A stretch of DNA of 64,000 nucleotides, from contig NZ_JAFBBD010000003.1 in NCBI RefSeq assembly GCF_016906995.1, positions 186,001-250,000 of the forward strand, read 5' to 3'. Below, in pieces: positions 9,145 to 18,600 of the stretch; positions within the stretch are counted from its first letter, which is position 1; every line of letters starts with the position of its first letter. A program made the translations under genes and the position numbers. The DNA comes from Spongiibacter marinus. GTDB lineage: Bacteria; Pseudomonadota; Gammaproteobacteria; Pseudomonadales; Spongiibacteraceae. The notes under the pieces are model-generated. The model did no database searches and was not told the DNA's origin. It saw only the letters and a list, made by a program, of their open reading frames with translations.

Positions 9145-9579
9145 ATGGCCATTGTCATCATTCTGCTACTCGTAGCCATTGCATATGTTGATTGGTCATC
9201 GCGGAGAATTCCCAACGCCCTAAATCTGGTGCTGTTTATTGCATCGTTGGGCGTTTTTATTGGCAGTAGTGGCATCAGCGCCTATCAATGGATGGTGAAT
9301 ATTGTGCTCGCCCTGGCGATTACACTTCCAGGCTACCTTTCAAACAACATGGGAGGTGGCGACGTCAAGCTGCTGCTGGCCCTCTCTCCGCTTTGGCCGC
9401 CGACGACGTTACTCTTTGTCTTCGCCTCGGGTACCCTGGTGCTGGCACTCATCATGACTATCATCGAAAAAAGTAAGCGGCATGATAAGCATCGAGCGCG
9501 CGGGTTCCCGATCGGCACTGCGGTCAGTCTGGGCGCAGCGCTACTCCCCCTCTCACCATTCTTCTCTGTTTCGCTATGA
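9145..9579 (+). CDS. tadV: Prepilin peptidase TadV/CpaA
   Basis: 144-residue integral-membrane aspartic peptidase (A24 family) that cleaves Flp and TadE-type prepilins. The two catalytic aspartates are D16 in YVDWSSRRIPN and D73 in the GGGDVK motif. About four membrane segments are visible. A longer reading frame opens at 9040 and overlaps flp, but the ATG at 9145 directly precedes the first membrane helix and has AGGAA 11 bases upstream, so I use it. It lacks the N-terminal methylase domain of PilD, as usual for TadV. Confidence 0.9.
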   Translation: MAIVIILLLVAIAYVDWSSRRIPNALNLVLFIASLGVFIGSSGISAYQWMVNIVLALAITLPGYLSNNMGGGDVKLLLALSPLWPPTTLLFVFASGTLVLALIMTIIEKSKRHDKHRARGFPIGTAVSLGAALLPLSPFFSVSL

Positions 9580-9599
9580 CACACCACGAGGAAAACATT

Positions 9600-10046
9600 A
9601 TGGCCGGGGCGCCAAGTACTTCAAATAACGCGCGCCAGAGCGGTGTGGTCGCTATTGAATTTGCCATTCTATTCCCAGTATTTTTCGCTCTAAGCTATGC
9701 AGTGATGGCCTATGGGATGTATTTTCTACTGTTGCAGAGTTTCGCCTATGCGGGTGAAGATGCTCTCAGAGCGGCGCTAGCTACAGACTGTGCTGCAGCA
9801 GTATGCACGGAGGCCGAGCTAGAGCCTGTCGTCACGGCGCAAGTCCAGAATTCACTCACGTGGTTCTCCGCGGACCTCGTCAATGCAGCAACGGCCGGCG
9901 ATGATTTCTTCAGCTGCGATGCAACAATGCTATGCACGGTGAGGCTCAGCGCCCCACCTATTTTGGACAGCATAAATCTACCTATTATCGGCAGCATTCC
10001 CAACCTGCCCGACCCGGTAGTGAGCCGTTCCAGCCTGCGCATGTAG
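9600..10046 (+). CDS. tadE: TadE-like minor pseudopilin
   Basis: 148-residue pseudopilin. The N-terminal GVVAIEFAILFPVFFAL resembles TadE/TadF prepilin sites, with Glu at +5 after a Gly, followed by a single hydrophobic helix and a Cys-containing extracytoplasmic domain (four cysteines: DCAAAVC and SCDATMLC). An in-frame ATG at 9576 overlaps the end of tadV, but GAGGAA sits just before the ATG at 9600, so the latter is preferred. This is the only TadE/F-type protein in the locus; a separate TadF was not found. Confidence 0.82.
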   Translation: MAGAPSTSNNARQSGVVAIEFAILFPVFFALSYAVMAYGMYFLLLQSFAYAGEDALRAALATDCAAAVCTEAELEPVVTAQVQNSLTWFSADLVNAATAGDDFFSCDATMLCTVRLSAPPILDSINLPIIGSIPNLPDPVVSRSSLRM

Positions 10047-10192
10047 CAATCGCGACAAGGAAACTATACGTAGGTGCCACAATATCAGCACAACGTCACA
10101 CCACCTAACATCAGGGAAAGAGACGCTAAACTAAAATGTAGCGACGGTGTAATACGATAACTTCATCTTAGATGCATTCAAGGGATATACCG

Positions 10193-11077
10193 ATGCAAGC
10201 AAGGACTCTCAAGATCATCGCTGCACTGCTAATTATCAGCGCAGTTATCATGGGTATCATTGGTTATCGAATTAGCCAACAAGATGCTATTCGCGACCAA
10301 CAGCGGCAGACTGTGGCAACGCAGGCCGACTCCTATACATATGCTCAAAAGCTAGTCATTGCAACAAGAGACATCGCCAAGGGAGAAACCCTGACCGAAG
10401 AGGAGCTGATGCAAGTTCCTTATGCCATCAAGGTCGAGGGCAGCTTTGCAACGGTCTCAGAGCTACTTAACAAGCGAAGTAAACAAGACATTCTGAAAGG
10501 TTCGGTGATTCGTGACAGCGATTTCGAATCCGATAGCAAGTTAGCTGAGCAAATTCAGCCCGGTCACCGCGCCGTTGCCGTTAAAGTTGACGAGGTTATC
10601 GGCACTGGTGGCTTCTTAAAGCCCGGGGATTTTGTTGACGTCATCTTTAATAGCCGCGCCACAAAAGAGACCAACGACCGCAGTATGTCTCGACGCGTAC
10701 TACGCAATATTCGTCTGATCGCATTTGGCGACGAGGTCGAGGGCGAAAAGCCGCAGCCGGTTACTAACGAGAGCAGTAAAAAAGCGAACAACAAAGATGG
10801 CGGAAAACGCAGCCGCTCCGCGGTACTGGAAGTGCCGACAGACGAGGTAAACCGCCTTGTGTTAGCCGAGAGCGCCGGGGGACTTCGATTGGTAGCGATC
10901 GGCGAAGCTGACCGCCTGGCACGCGAGGAGATGATCGCATCCGGTGAAACGCCCGAAGAAAACGAAGACAAAGCAACCTTAATGCGAGAAGTCACGGGCT
11001 TTAAACCCGCCCCACCGCCAAAATCCATTTATATGTATAGCGGCGATAAAGTCGAGACAATTCGAGTACGAAACTAA
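10193..11077 (+). CDS. cpaB: Flp pilus assembly protein CpaB/RcpC
   Basis: 294-residue inner-membrane-anchored periplasmic protein. One N-terminal membrane helix (IIAALLIISAVIMGIIGYRI) is followed by a SAF domain (VIATRDIAKGETLTEEELMQVPY) and the CpaB block PGHRAVAVKVDEVIGTGGFLKPGDFVDVIF. It is thought to connect to the secretin pore. An ATG at 10172 is in frame, but AAGGGA lies 7-8 bases before 10193. About 125 bases separate it from tadE, so an internal promoter is possible. It is followed directly by the secretin gene. Confidence 0.88.
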   Translation: MQARTLKIIAALLIISAVIMGIIGYRISQQDAIRDQQRQTVATQADSYTYAQKLVIATRDIAKGETLTEEELMQVPYAIKVEGSFATVSELLNKRSKQDILKGSVIRDSDFESDSKLAEQIQPGHRAVAVKVDEVIGTGGFLKPGDFVDVIFNSRATKETNDRSMSRRVLRNIRLIAFGDEVEGEKPQPVTNESSKKANNKDGGKRSRSAVLEVPTDEVNRLVLAESAGGLRLVAIGEADRLAREEMIASGETPEENEDKATLMREVTGFKPAPPPKSIYMYSGDKVETIRVRN

Positions 11078-11112
11078 TGCAGCAACCACTGGTTCGATAT
11101 GGAGCATCTATC

Positions 11113-12423
11113 ATGAAACAGGGATTTTTAATTGCTTTGCTGTTAGGGCTAATCACCAGCCTGCATGCAGAGCCCTACAAGACCCTGCGACTGGAACTGG
11201 GTGAGCAGCAAATGCTGAGTACCAAATACAGCGTAAAAAGGAGTGCCATTGGGCGCCCGGAAGTTGCGTCACTTAAAGTGCTCAATTCAAGAGAATTTCT
11301 TCTGACTGCAAAACAACTTGGTGCAACCTCGCTGTTACTTTGGCAGGGCGGCAAGGAGCCGACGGAATTTCGCATAGAGGTCGTGCCCAGTTTGTCACCC
11401 AGTACGCGCGACGGCGTTGCGGTGGACAGCAGTGGCCCCTACATCAGCCTGCAGGGCGAGACTCGATCCTTACAACAACATCAGCAGCTACTCACATCAA
11501 GTGGCCCCAATGTTTTGGACAACACCGTTCAGCGCGGCTCCATGCAGGTGCAAACGGATATTCGCATTGTTGAATTTAGCCGATCCCAACTCAAACAAAT
11601 TGGAACCGCACTGTCCTACGTCGGCGGGGATACCTCTATCGCAACCGGCGGATCTGGTTTACTTCCGCTATTAGAGGGCAATGGGCCACTGGGTGCATTA
11701 TTAGGTATTACACCAACAGGCGCGGATGCTTCCTCAATACTAGTAGGTCATGTAAAAAATGGTTTTAGTGCAGCCATTAATGCCCTTGCTCGAAACGGGT
11801 ATGCCTACACATTGGCTCAACCCTCGCTGGTCAGCATGTCTGGTCAAACAGCAACTTTTTTGGCGGGTGGCGAATTCCCATATCCCGCGTCAAACCGCGA
11901 TGGCCAAATTCAAATTGAATACAAAGAGTTTGGTGTGCGGCTGCACTTAACACCAACCGTACTTAGTGAAAATAGCATCATGCTAAAAGTTGCCCCAGAA
12001 GTCAGTGACTTGGACTTCACCAACGGCGTGCAAGCCAGCGGCGTTTCCGTCCCCTCTCTGCGCGTGAGGCGCACAGACACCTCAATACAGCTCGCTCCCG
12101 GGGAGAGCTTCATTATCAGTGGTTTGGTAAGCAGAAACACCTTTACCAATGCCGACCGGCTGCCCGGCTTGGGAGATATCCCAATATTGGGTGCCCTATT
12201 CCGCTCTACGCGGTTTTCACAGGAAGACAAAGAGTTGATCATGATCGTCACTCCCCACCTGGTGAACCCCATTGCCAAGGACGCGGAGCTGCCAGAACTA
12301 CCCGGTGAAACCTATAAGCACTATGTCCCCTCATTTACCGATATGCTGTTTCGCGACCTAGATAAATCCAGCGAGCGAGCAGCGAAGAAGACGCAAAAAT
12401 CCGATGTCGGATTCGCAGATTAA
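11113..12423 (+). CDS. cpaC: Flp pilus secretin CpaC/RcpA
   Basis: 436-residue outer-membrane secretin. A signal peptide (MKQGFLIALLLGLITSLHA) begins at the ATG at 11113, which has GGAG eight bases upstream; a possible start at 11077 would only add residues before it. The N-terminal pilus-formation domain (YKTLRLELGEQQMLSTKYSVKR) precedes a BON/N1-like region. The secretin domain ends with the signature PGLGDIPILGALFRSTRFSQEDKELIMIVTPHLV. It forms the outer-membrane channel for the Flp fibre. There is no TadZ gene between it and the ATPase gene 12 bases later, where one is often found. Confidence 0.93.
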   Translation: MKQGFLIALLLGLITSLHAEPYKTLRLELGEQQMLSTKYSVKRSAIGRPEVASLKVLNSREFLLTAKQLGATSLLLWQGGKEPTEFRIEVVPSLSPSTRDGVAVDSSGPYISLQGETRSLQQHQQLLTSSGPNVLDNTVQRGSMQVQTDIRIVEFSRSQLKQIGTALSYVGGDTSIATGGSGLLPLLEGNGPLGALLGITPTGADASSILVGHVKNGFSAAINALARNGYAYTLAQPSLVSMSGQTATFLAGGEFPYPASNRDGQIQIEYKEFGVRLHLTPTVLSENSIMLKVAPEVSDLDFTNGVQASGVSVPSLRVRRTDTSIQLAPGESFIISGLVSRNTFTNADRLPGLGDIPILGALFRSTRFSQEDKELIMIVTPHLVNPIAKDAELPELPGETYKHYVPSFTDMLFRDLDKSSERAAKKTQKSDVGFAD

Positions 12424-12435
12424 TAAGGGAGCCCA

Positions 12436-13695
12436 GTGATGAGGCTGATCGACCGGAGAACACCTGAAACTAAGCAGGAACAACTCGACGATTACGAGAC
12501 GCTCAAAGCCGCCCTACACCGCTTTGTCATAGATCGTATCGAAGATGACAATATCATCTACGACGATGACTCAAAAAAGTTAGAAGAAGCGATCGGTGCT
12601 TATATACGGCAGTATTGTCGTATATACGAGGTGAATATCGGCCGAGAAAAATTCGACAACCTAGAGAAAGAGCTGCTGGACGAAATTGTGGGGTTCGGCC
12701 CCCTACAAGTTCTTCTCGACGACCCCGATATCAATGACATCCTGATTAATGGTCCGCGGCGCATCTTTGTCGAACGACGCGGCGTACTAGAACAATCGTC
12801 TATGCGGTTTCTAGACGACCGCCATGTGCTTCGGGTTATTCGACGCATGATATCGCCACTGGGGCGCCGCATCGATGAATCCAGCCCCATCGTTGATGGC
12901 CGACTGGCAGATGGTAGCCGTATTAACGCCATCGTACCGCCGCTCGCACTAGATGGCCCCTGCCTGTCTATCCGAAAGTTCCGCAAGGATCCTCTGACCG
13001 CCGAAGAACTCCTGGCCGGCGGATCGATAACCAAGGACGCACTGGACTTTCTCAGCGAGTCGGTTGCTAAAAGGCGTAATATCTTAATAAGCGGGGCAAC
13101 CGGCTCCGGTAAGACCACTTTGCTTAACATTCTGAGCCAGTATATTCCTGCAACCGAGCGCATCGTAACCATCGAGGACGCAGCAGAACTCCAATTGCGC
13201 AATAGCCACGTGGTGCGACTAGAGACCCGACCTGAAAACAATGAAGGTGTTGGCCAAGTCACAGCGGGCGAGCTTGTCAAAAACGCCCTTCGCATGCGCC
13301 CAGACCGAATTATTGTCGGTGAAAGCCGCGGTGGAGAGGTCGTGGACATGTTGCAAGCCATGAACACCGGCCACAATGGCTCGATGACCACCGTGCATGC
13401 CAACTCAGCGAGCGATGCGATCACTAGGCTGGAAATGATGGTCGGGATGTCGGGGTTCAAAGGCTCAAGCGAGTTAATTCTCAAAATGATTGGCAGTGCA
13501 TTGGACATGATCGTTCATATCGGCCGCCAATCAAATGGGCATCGCTGTGTAATGCAAATATGCAAACTCACGAATACGGCGAACGGACTGCAACTACGCG
13601 AGCTATTCGCTTTGGATGCTGGCGGTAATCTTGCCAGAAACCCCAGTGAACAAAATGTTCCTCTACTCAACGACGTAATGCCGGGGTCGCCGTGA
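12436..13695 (+). CDS. cpaF: Tad pilus assembly ATPase TadA/CpaF
   Basis: 419-residue cytoplasmic hexameric ATPase powering Flp pilus extension and, in Caulobacter, also retraction. Walker A is GATGSGKTT at about 220-228, the Walker B/Asp-box region includes RPDRIIVGESRGGEVVDMLQAMNTGHNGSMTTVHAN. The N-terminal domain (FGPLQVLLDDPDINDILINGP) is typical of TadA. The frame opens with GTG followed immediately by ATG; AAGGGA precedes both. Its stop overlaps the start of tadB, implying translational coupling. Confidence 0.95.
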   Translation: MMRLIDRRTPETKQEQLDDYETLKAALHRFVIDRIEDDNIIYDDDSKKLEEAIGAYIRQYCRIYEVNIGREKFDNLEKELLDEIVGFGPLQVLLDDPDINDILINGPRRIFVERRGVLEQSSMRFLDDRHVLRVIRRMISPLGRRIDESSPIVDGRLADGSRINAIVPPLALDGPCLSIRKFRKDPLTAEELLAGGSITKDALDFLSESVAKRRNILISGATGSGKTTLLNILSQYIPATERIVTIEDAAELQLRNSHVVRLETRPENNEGVGQVTAGELVKNALRMRPDRIIVGESRGGEVVDMLQAMNTGHNGSMTTVHANSASDAITRLEMMVGMSGFKGSSELILKMIGSALDMIVHIGRQSNGHRCVMQICKLTNTANGLQLRELFALDAGGNLARNPSEQNVPLLNDVMPGSP

Positions 13696-14552
13696 TGTTT
13701 TGGATAGCCCTGGTGGCACTAATGATTGGCCTCGCCTTTGTGCTCATGCTGTTGGTCAATGTCGAAGCACCGGCAGAGGTAGAAATCGCCGAGGTCGAAC
13801 GCAAAGATCCCTTGCCGGAATTCATTACTAATTATTTAGCCGCCAACGGCGTAGAGCTCCCGGCTGTCGTGATCTACAGCGTCATTGCGAGCCTCGCAGC
13901 AATGACGATTCTGTGCATCGCGTTACTGCCGATTAGTATCGCTGCCATCAGCATTCTAACTGGCTACGCCGTTGCATTTCTCAGCATAAAATTTGTCGGC
14001 AGCAAACGTCGGGCGAAGATGCTTGAGCAGCTGCCCTCTTTTATCAACCAAGTTACCCGCAGACTATCGGCGGGTATTTCTGTAGAAAATGCCTTCGCAG
14101 ACTCAGTTGAAACTTTGGAACGCCCCTTAGGCACCGTCATGCGACGAGTAGTCAGACGGGTACACCTGGGCTACGACCTTCACCAGGCTTTCAGCCGTGA
14201 AGCTGGCGTGACGAAACTACACGAATTCAACGTAATTGCGACGGCCCTGCGCATCAACGAACAATACGGCGGGAGCATCCGCTCTATTCTGGATGATATC
14301 GTGGGTATATTGCGAATGGATGAGGCCGGCAAGCGTGAACTAGCCGCCATGACTGGAGAAACACGTTTCACAGCGACAGTACTCGCTCTGCTGCCGCCCG
14401 GTATCGCCGTATACATGTTTAGTATTAATCCAGACATGATGTTGGAGGTGTGGTCTCAAAGCAGTGGTAAGTCCCTATTTATCATCTCCGCGGTAATGGA
14501 AATACTGGGCGTATTCGTACTGTGGCGCATGGTTAACTCAATAGAGTCATAG
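13692..14552 (+). CDS. tadB: Tad platform protein TadB
   Basis: 286-residue inner-membrane protein with a GspF/T2SSF domain. Visible are an N-terminal membrane helix, a pair of helices around residues 55-95, the cytoplasmic F domain (LEQLPSFINQVTRRLSAGISVENAFADSVETLERPLGTVMRRVV and AATALRINEQYGGSIRSILDDI-like blocks) and C-terminal membrane helices. It forms the motor platform with TadC. GTG and ATG starts are adjacent (13692, 13695), overlapping the cpaF stop codon. Confidence 0.9.
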   Translation: MMFWIALVALMIGLAFVLMLLVNVEAPAEVEIAEVERKDPLPEFITNYLAANGVELPAVVIYSVIASLAAMTILCIALLPISIAAISILTGYAVAFLSIKFVGSKRRAKMLEQLPSFINQVTRRLSAGISVENAFADSVETLERPLGTVMRRVVRRVHLGYDLHQAFSREAGVTKLHEFNVIATALRINEQYGGSIRSILDDIVGILRMDEAGKRELAAMTGETRFTATVLALLPPGIAVYMFSINPDMMLEVWSQSSGKSLFIISAVMEILGVFVLWRMVNSIES

Positions 14553-14561
14553 GCAATAGAC

Positions 14562-15428
14562 ATGGAAGCGCAACATTATTTTTTCATTATCGGCGCACTT
14601 ATATTATGCACCGCACCGGTAATACTCCTAGCTACCGCACACATTAACAGTGATGCCAGCGAGAACACCAAGCTAGAGTTTGGGCGCCATGACACCTGGC
14701 GCATGCTTCGCGAGGAAAACACCCATATTGCCTCGCTCTCTCAGCTGCTACGCCGCGCGGGACTGTTTACCAGCGCACAACAGATCAAAGCGATTTCTTT
14801 TACCTTGGTCGCTTGCCTAGTATTGGGCGTAATTGCCGCGGCGGCGAGTCTGTTTAAGGGGCTCGCGATCGGGCAGGTCTTGGCCATCACCGGTGCGACA
14901 GTGATTGGCAGTGTTGTACTGGCCTACCTCATTCTAAAAAACCAAGCAGACGAGCGACAAAACGCCTTAGAAAAAGAAACCATGATGTTAATTCAGACCA
15001 CGCGCATGCTATGGCGCGTCGGCCTGTCTTTACCCAAAACCCTTGGCATTATTTGCGAGCAACTGTCAGAACTGTCACCCAACTGCGCCAAGGAGCTTTC
15101 CCTTGCAGCAAATAAAATTGAGTCGGGGCAGAGTCAAGAAGAGGCCCTTTATGAGCTTATCAATAGCTGCAGTGCAGAGGGCTTCAAGGAGTATTTGATT
15201 GTAATCCGTCAGCAGTCCATTACTGGCGGCAGTATCGATAAGTCTCTTGACGAACTCTACTTGCTCTTACAAAACCGTCGGCGGCTTAGCTTACAAGAGC
15301 AGGTCAATAAAATATCGGGAAAGATGTCATTGGTTATGATGCTGTTTTTATTTCCCGCTTTGGTATTACTTGCAGCTGGCCCTAGCTTTTTCTCCATGGT
15401 GCAAGCGCTGAACGAGTTAGGTGGATGA
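14562..15428 (+). CDS. tadC: Tad platform protein TadC
   Basis: 288-residue membrane protein, second GspF-domain subunit of the Tad platform. Membrane segments are near residues 5-25, 85-135 and the C-terminus (MSLVMMLFLFPALVLLAAGPSFF). The cytoplasmic F domain carries GLSLPKTLGIICEQLSELSPNCAKELSLAANKIESGQSQEEALYEL. It begins 9 bases after tadB and its end overlaps tadD by 4 bases, so the set is translated as one operon. Confidence 0.9.
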   Translation: MEAQHYFFIIGALILCTAPVILLATAHINSDASENTKLEFGRHDTWRMLREENTHIASLSQLLRRAGLFTSAQQIKAISFTLVACLVLGVIAAAASLFKGLAIGQVLAITGATVIGSVVLAYLILKNQADERQNALEKETMMLIQTTRMLWRVGLSLPKTLGIICEQLSELSPNCAKELSLAANKIESGQSQEEALYELINSCSAEGFKEYLIVIRQQSITGGSIDKSLDELYLLLQNRRRLSLQEQVNKISGKMSLVMMLFLFPALVLLAAGPSFFSMVQALNELGG

Positions 15429-16135
15429 TGAATACGTCAATAAACAACACCTGTTTTCGACGCTTTCTGCCGTTGATGCTGGCATCACTGCTGTTATCAG
15501 CATGCGCCTCAGCGCCCTCGCAACTATCGCAAAACCGTGCAGATTGTGGTGCGTCATTGAGCCAAGCCCAACGGGTAAAACTAGATCTTGTTGAGCAGTT
15601 ATTGTCAGAAGGCAGCTATTTCTCTGCACAGGCGCACCTGGAACAGGATGACAGTAATAGTCCTCGGGCCCTTTGGTTGACCGCCGAAGCACAACGTAAG
15701 ACGGGGATGCTGAGTGAGGCCTACGACAACTACAGAGACCTCAGCCTAACCTGCATGACCGCTGCCGGACACGCTGGCATGGCGAAGATACTTGCCACCC
15801 GTGGCGATCTAGCCATTGCCCATCAGCACATGTTGAAAGCCAGACACCTCGCCCCTACCAGCGCAGATGTTCGCAATGACTACGGCTTCATTCTCCTGGC
15901 AATGCGAGACTTCAAAGCAGCCCAACGAGAGTTTATGACCGCATTGCAACTGAAAAATGGTCATCCGGTCGCTCTGCGTAACATGATCATCAGCCTGATA
16001 CTTGATGGTGACACCCGAACCGCACTACGCCTCGCTCAAAACAACGAAATTAATAGTGCAGAATTTAATCAGCTCCTTGAAAAAGCAAACCATTTCACAG
16101 AGCCCACTGTCGCCAAACGCGCCATTGTTAGATAG
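15425..16135 (+). CDS. tadD: TadD-like TPR lipoprotein
   Basis: 236-residue outer-membrane-associated lipoprotein with lipobox LLSAC (Cys27). TPR-like helices follow (LWLTAEAQRKTGMLSEAYDNYRDL, GHAGMAKILATRGDLAIAHQHMLKARHLAPTSADVRNDYGFILLAMRDFKAAQREFMTALQL). By family analogy it acts as a pilotin or assembly factor for the secretin, much like PilF. It overlaps tadC by 4 bases. Confidence 0.88.
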   Translation: MMNTSINNTCFRRFLPLMLASLLLSACASAPSQLSQNRADCGASLSQAQRVKLDLVEQLLSEGSYFSAQAHLEQDDSNSPRALWLTAEAQRKTGMLSEAYDNYRDLSLTCMTAAGHAGMAKILATRGDLAIAHQHMLKARHLAPTSADVRNDYGFILLAMRDFKAAQREFMTALQLKNGHPVALRNMIISLILDGDTRTALRLAQNNEINSAEFNQLLEKANHFTEPTVAKRAIVR

Positions 16136-16146
16136 GGAACTAACGT

Positions 16147-16401
16147 ATGAAAAATCGACTATTGATACTTTCATCACTCGCCTTTAGTTGTGCGGTCACC
16201 GCGGGCGAACCTAGCTATGACATTAGCCGCGACACTGCAACAACCCGAGCCCTAGACGCTCAACGTTCTGGAGAAATAGCCTCTGATATTCCTCAGAAGC
16301 AGAACGGCGCCTCGCGCGCATTAAGCTACAAGCGCTATACCGAAAGCTTTGACCGCCCGATTCCCGTGTCATTTATCGACACAGACTTTAAAACGGAATA
16401 G
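16147..16401 (+). CDS. Small secreted DUF3613-like protein of the Tad locus
   Basis: 84-residue exported protein with a clear signal peptide (MKNRLLILSSLAFSCAVTAG). The mature part contains TTRALDAQRSGEIAS, a conserved-looking SYKRYTESFDRPIP and a short tail. This resembles what I remember of DUF3613 proteins found between tadD and tadG in Pseudomonas and Burkholderia loci; that match is from memory. Position supports a role in Flp pilus assembly, but no function is known. Flanking gaps are 11 and 2 bases, so it belongs to the operon. Confidence 0.7.
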   Translation: MKNRLLILSSLAFSCAVTAGEPSYDISRDTATTRALDAQRSGEIASDIPQKQNGASRALSYKRYTESFDRPIPVSFIDTDFKTE

Positions 16402-16403
16402 TA

Positions 16404-18497
16404 ATGAGTGCTGCCCGCCGCTTTATTCGCCAGCCAACCCCTTCGCAACAGCGAGGGGTAATGACGCTGACCTTAGCTGCGTTGATGTTGGCAATAACTG
16501 CTTTTCTTGCGCTCTCGGTCGATACTGGCAGGCTTTTTCTGGAGAAGCGCACCTTACAAAGGCAGGCTGACTTAGCGGCCCTGGAAACGTCGTTGACTTA
16601 TTGTCGAGACCAATCGCTAGATGATGACGGCCTATTTGCGGCCGCCCAGGCGGCATTGGCTAGTGAGCGCAATAATTTTCGTGGCGATGCGGGCGGCATT
16701 GCGGTTGTGCTCGGTGAGATTACGAGCGCTGACGACGGCAACGGTGGTAGCGTCAAACAATTCACCGCAAACGCAGATGGAAAGGCCGTAGAGGTCACGC
16801 TGACGCGAACAATACGTGCATCCCTTTTCGGCAGTGTAGTACCTGGCGGCAGCCAAACAATCACTATTGAGGCGCGGGGCGCTGCAGAAGCTTGCCAGCC
16901 CGTCGCATCGCTACATTTGCGCAGCAATTTACTCAATGTCGACTCAAGCCAATCAGCGCTTCTTAACGGCGTCTTAGGCGGCTTGTTAGGTACTACCCTT
17001 AACCTCAGTGTCGCACAGTGGGACGGTCTACTGGACACAAACCTCAATTTGCTGAGTTACCTTGATGCTCTGGCCGTTGATCTCGGCATCTCTGCAGGAG
17101 ACTATGACAGCGTACTTAACGCCGACGTTAGTCTGGGAGATCTACTCGACGTCGGCGCAGATGTACTGGAGTTAGGCGGTAATACCGCTGCGGTTAGCGC
17201 ATTTCGTGATCTCGTCTTAGCCATCCCTGGGGCCACTCCGCTGATATCGCTCGGTGAGCTGCTTGAGGTGCAAACGGGAGCACCCGAAGCCGCACTAGAT
17301 ATTGGCCTACAGGCAATGCAACTTGTTCAAGGGACCATTCAACTGGCGAATAGCAAATCCGCGATCGCCGCCGACATACCCATAAACCTTCTCGGCTTAG
17401 CGGGCGCAACAGTAAAACTGCAAGTGACCGACCCGCCAAGACTCATGGCCACGGGCAACCCAAAACTCGCTGCAGATGCGCCTTACGGCGGAGATGCGAT
17501 ATTTGTCAGATCGGCCCAAGTACGCACATTTATTTCGCTGGATCTGCCAATTGTCGGCGCCACCCTAAATACGCTGCTAAGCCTCGTAAATGACAACCCT
17601 TTACTGAGCGGCATCGCTGGCACAGTCAGCAGCTTGCTGTCACTGGATATACTCGGCGTACTTCAGGGACTGAGCTGCGTGGTTTACTGTGATATCCAGA
17701 GGGACCTTTTAGATATCGAAGTACTAAGCTCGCCGAGGCTGGATATCCTTCTTGAAGCGGGCAGCGGTGACGGCCGCGTAACCGATTACGATTGCGATGG
17801 CGAAGACAAAGCACTGGATGCGCTCGCAAATAGCTCCGCTGTCAGCGTACTTGCCGGTAGCCTGGGCAGCGATATGAATGATGCCGCCACTAACGCCTTC
17901 GATGAAGCCTCACCAAGCGTGGAGCCCATTCCGATACTCGATATCGGCACCAAGCGGGTACGCTACCAGTGCACCCTGCTGCTGATTTGCTGGACTGAAT
18001 ACTGGGACGGCAGCGCTTGGGATGGTGATCCCGGTGCCGCCGAGCGGGATGCCTTCTCTGGAGGCGGGCTGGGCCTGAGTTTAGACTCTGATTTGCTCGC
18101 AGGCTCAGAAACCCTGAATTTCGCCAACAACCCATCCGATGACTACCTGCCCGAGTTCGGTGTAGATCCAATAGATGAGGCCTATCAAAGCGTTGATACT
18201 CAAAGCTTGGTTGATAACTTAGAGGGCGATTTGCTGGGCTTAAACCTCGAGTTCTACGCCCCCACCAACAGCGGCGATGGCATTACCGGAAACGCGCTCG
18301 GTGGGCTCCTCTTCCTCGTCGGCTCAGCCGCCAATGCGCTGACGGGCGCAGTGGAAGCGATTATCACATCTACGCTCTCTCCACTGCTGACAGCCATTAT
18401 TAATCAGCTGTTGGATGCGCTCGGCGTCAGTTTGGCCGAGACCGAAGTAGGCGCAGCCATGACCTGCGAAAGCGATAGAGTGAAGCTCGTAATGTAG
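16404..18497 (+). CDS. tadG: TadG-like pilus assembly protein
   Basis: 697-residue protein anchored by one N-terminal helix (GVMTLTLAALMLAITAFLALSVDTGRLFLEKRTLQRQADLAALE), the standard TadG/TadE-superfamily start. The rest is extracytoplasmic, rich in Leu, Ala, Gly, Ser and Asp with many GLLGLL-type stretches. Cysteine pairs occur at CVVYC and in the CTLLLICWTEYW segment. A hydrophobic region near the C-terminus (GGLLFLVGSAANALTGAVEAIIT) may touch the membrane. TadG proteins are needed for Flp export in some species; their role is unclear. No VWA motif (DxSxS) was seen. Confidence 0.82.
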   Translation: MSAARRFIRQPTPSQQRGVMTLTLAALMLAITAFLALSVDTGRLFLEKRTLQRQADLAALETSLTYCRDQSLDDDGLFAAAQAALASERNNFRGDAGGIAVVLGEITSADDGNGGSVKQFTANADGKAVEVTLTRTIRASLFGSVVPGGSQTITIEARGAAEACQPVASLHLRSNLLNVDSSQSALLNGVLGGLLGTTLNLSVAQWDGLLDTNLNLLSYLDALAVDLGISAGDYDSVLNADVSLGDLLDVGADVLELGGNTAAVSAFRDLVLAIPGATPLISLGELLEVQTGAPEAALDIGLQAMQLVQGTIQLANSKSAIAADIPINLLGLAGATVKLQVTDPPRLMATGNPKLAADAPYGGDAIFVRSAQVRTFISLDLPIVGATLNTLLSLVNDNPLLSGIAGTVSSLLSLDILGVLQGLSCVVYCDIQRDLLDIEVLSSPRLDILLEAGSGDGRVTDYDCDGEDKALDALANSSAVSVLAGSLGSDMNDAATNAFDEASPSVEPIPILDIGTKRVRYQCTLLLICWTEYWDGSAWDGDPGAAERDAFSGGGLGLSLDSDLLAGSETLNFANNPSDDYLPEFGVDPIDEAYQSVDTQSLVDNLEGDLLGLNLEFYAPTNSGDGITGNALGGLLFLVGSAANALTGAVEAIITSTLSPLLTAIINQLLDALGVSLAETEVGAAMTCESDRVKLVM

Positions 18498-18600
18498 CGC
18501 GAGCCTTTTCACCTTAATGCTGCCTCCTGCAAAAAAATATAGTCTGACAACCACTACTGTTACACTGTAAAAAAACAAGAATCTGCCGGCTGTAACCACA
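18498..18600 (+). other. Gap between tadG and the pilU-like gene, possible promoter
   Basis: About 100 AT-rich bases. The spacing breaks the tight packing of the Tad operon, so the pilU-like gene may have its own promoter here. I see no convincing -35/-10 pair and no terminator hairpin. Confidence 0.3.

Noticed and set aside
12600-13508. Long open frame on the minus strand opposite cpaF
   Set aside because: It is the antisense shadow of a strongly conserved ATPase gene and is Ser/Arg-rich without any recognisable domain.
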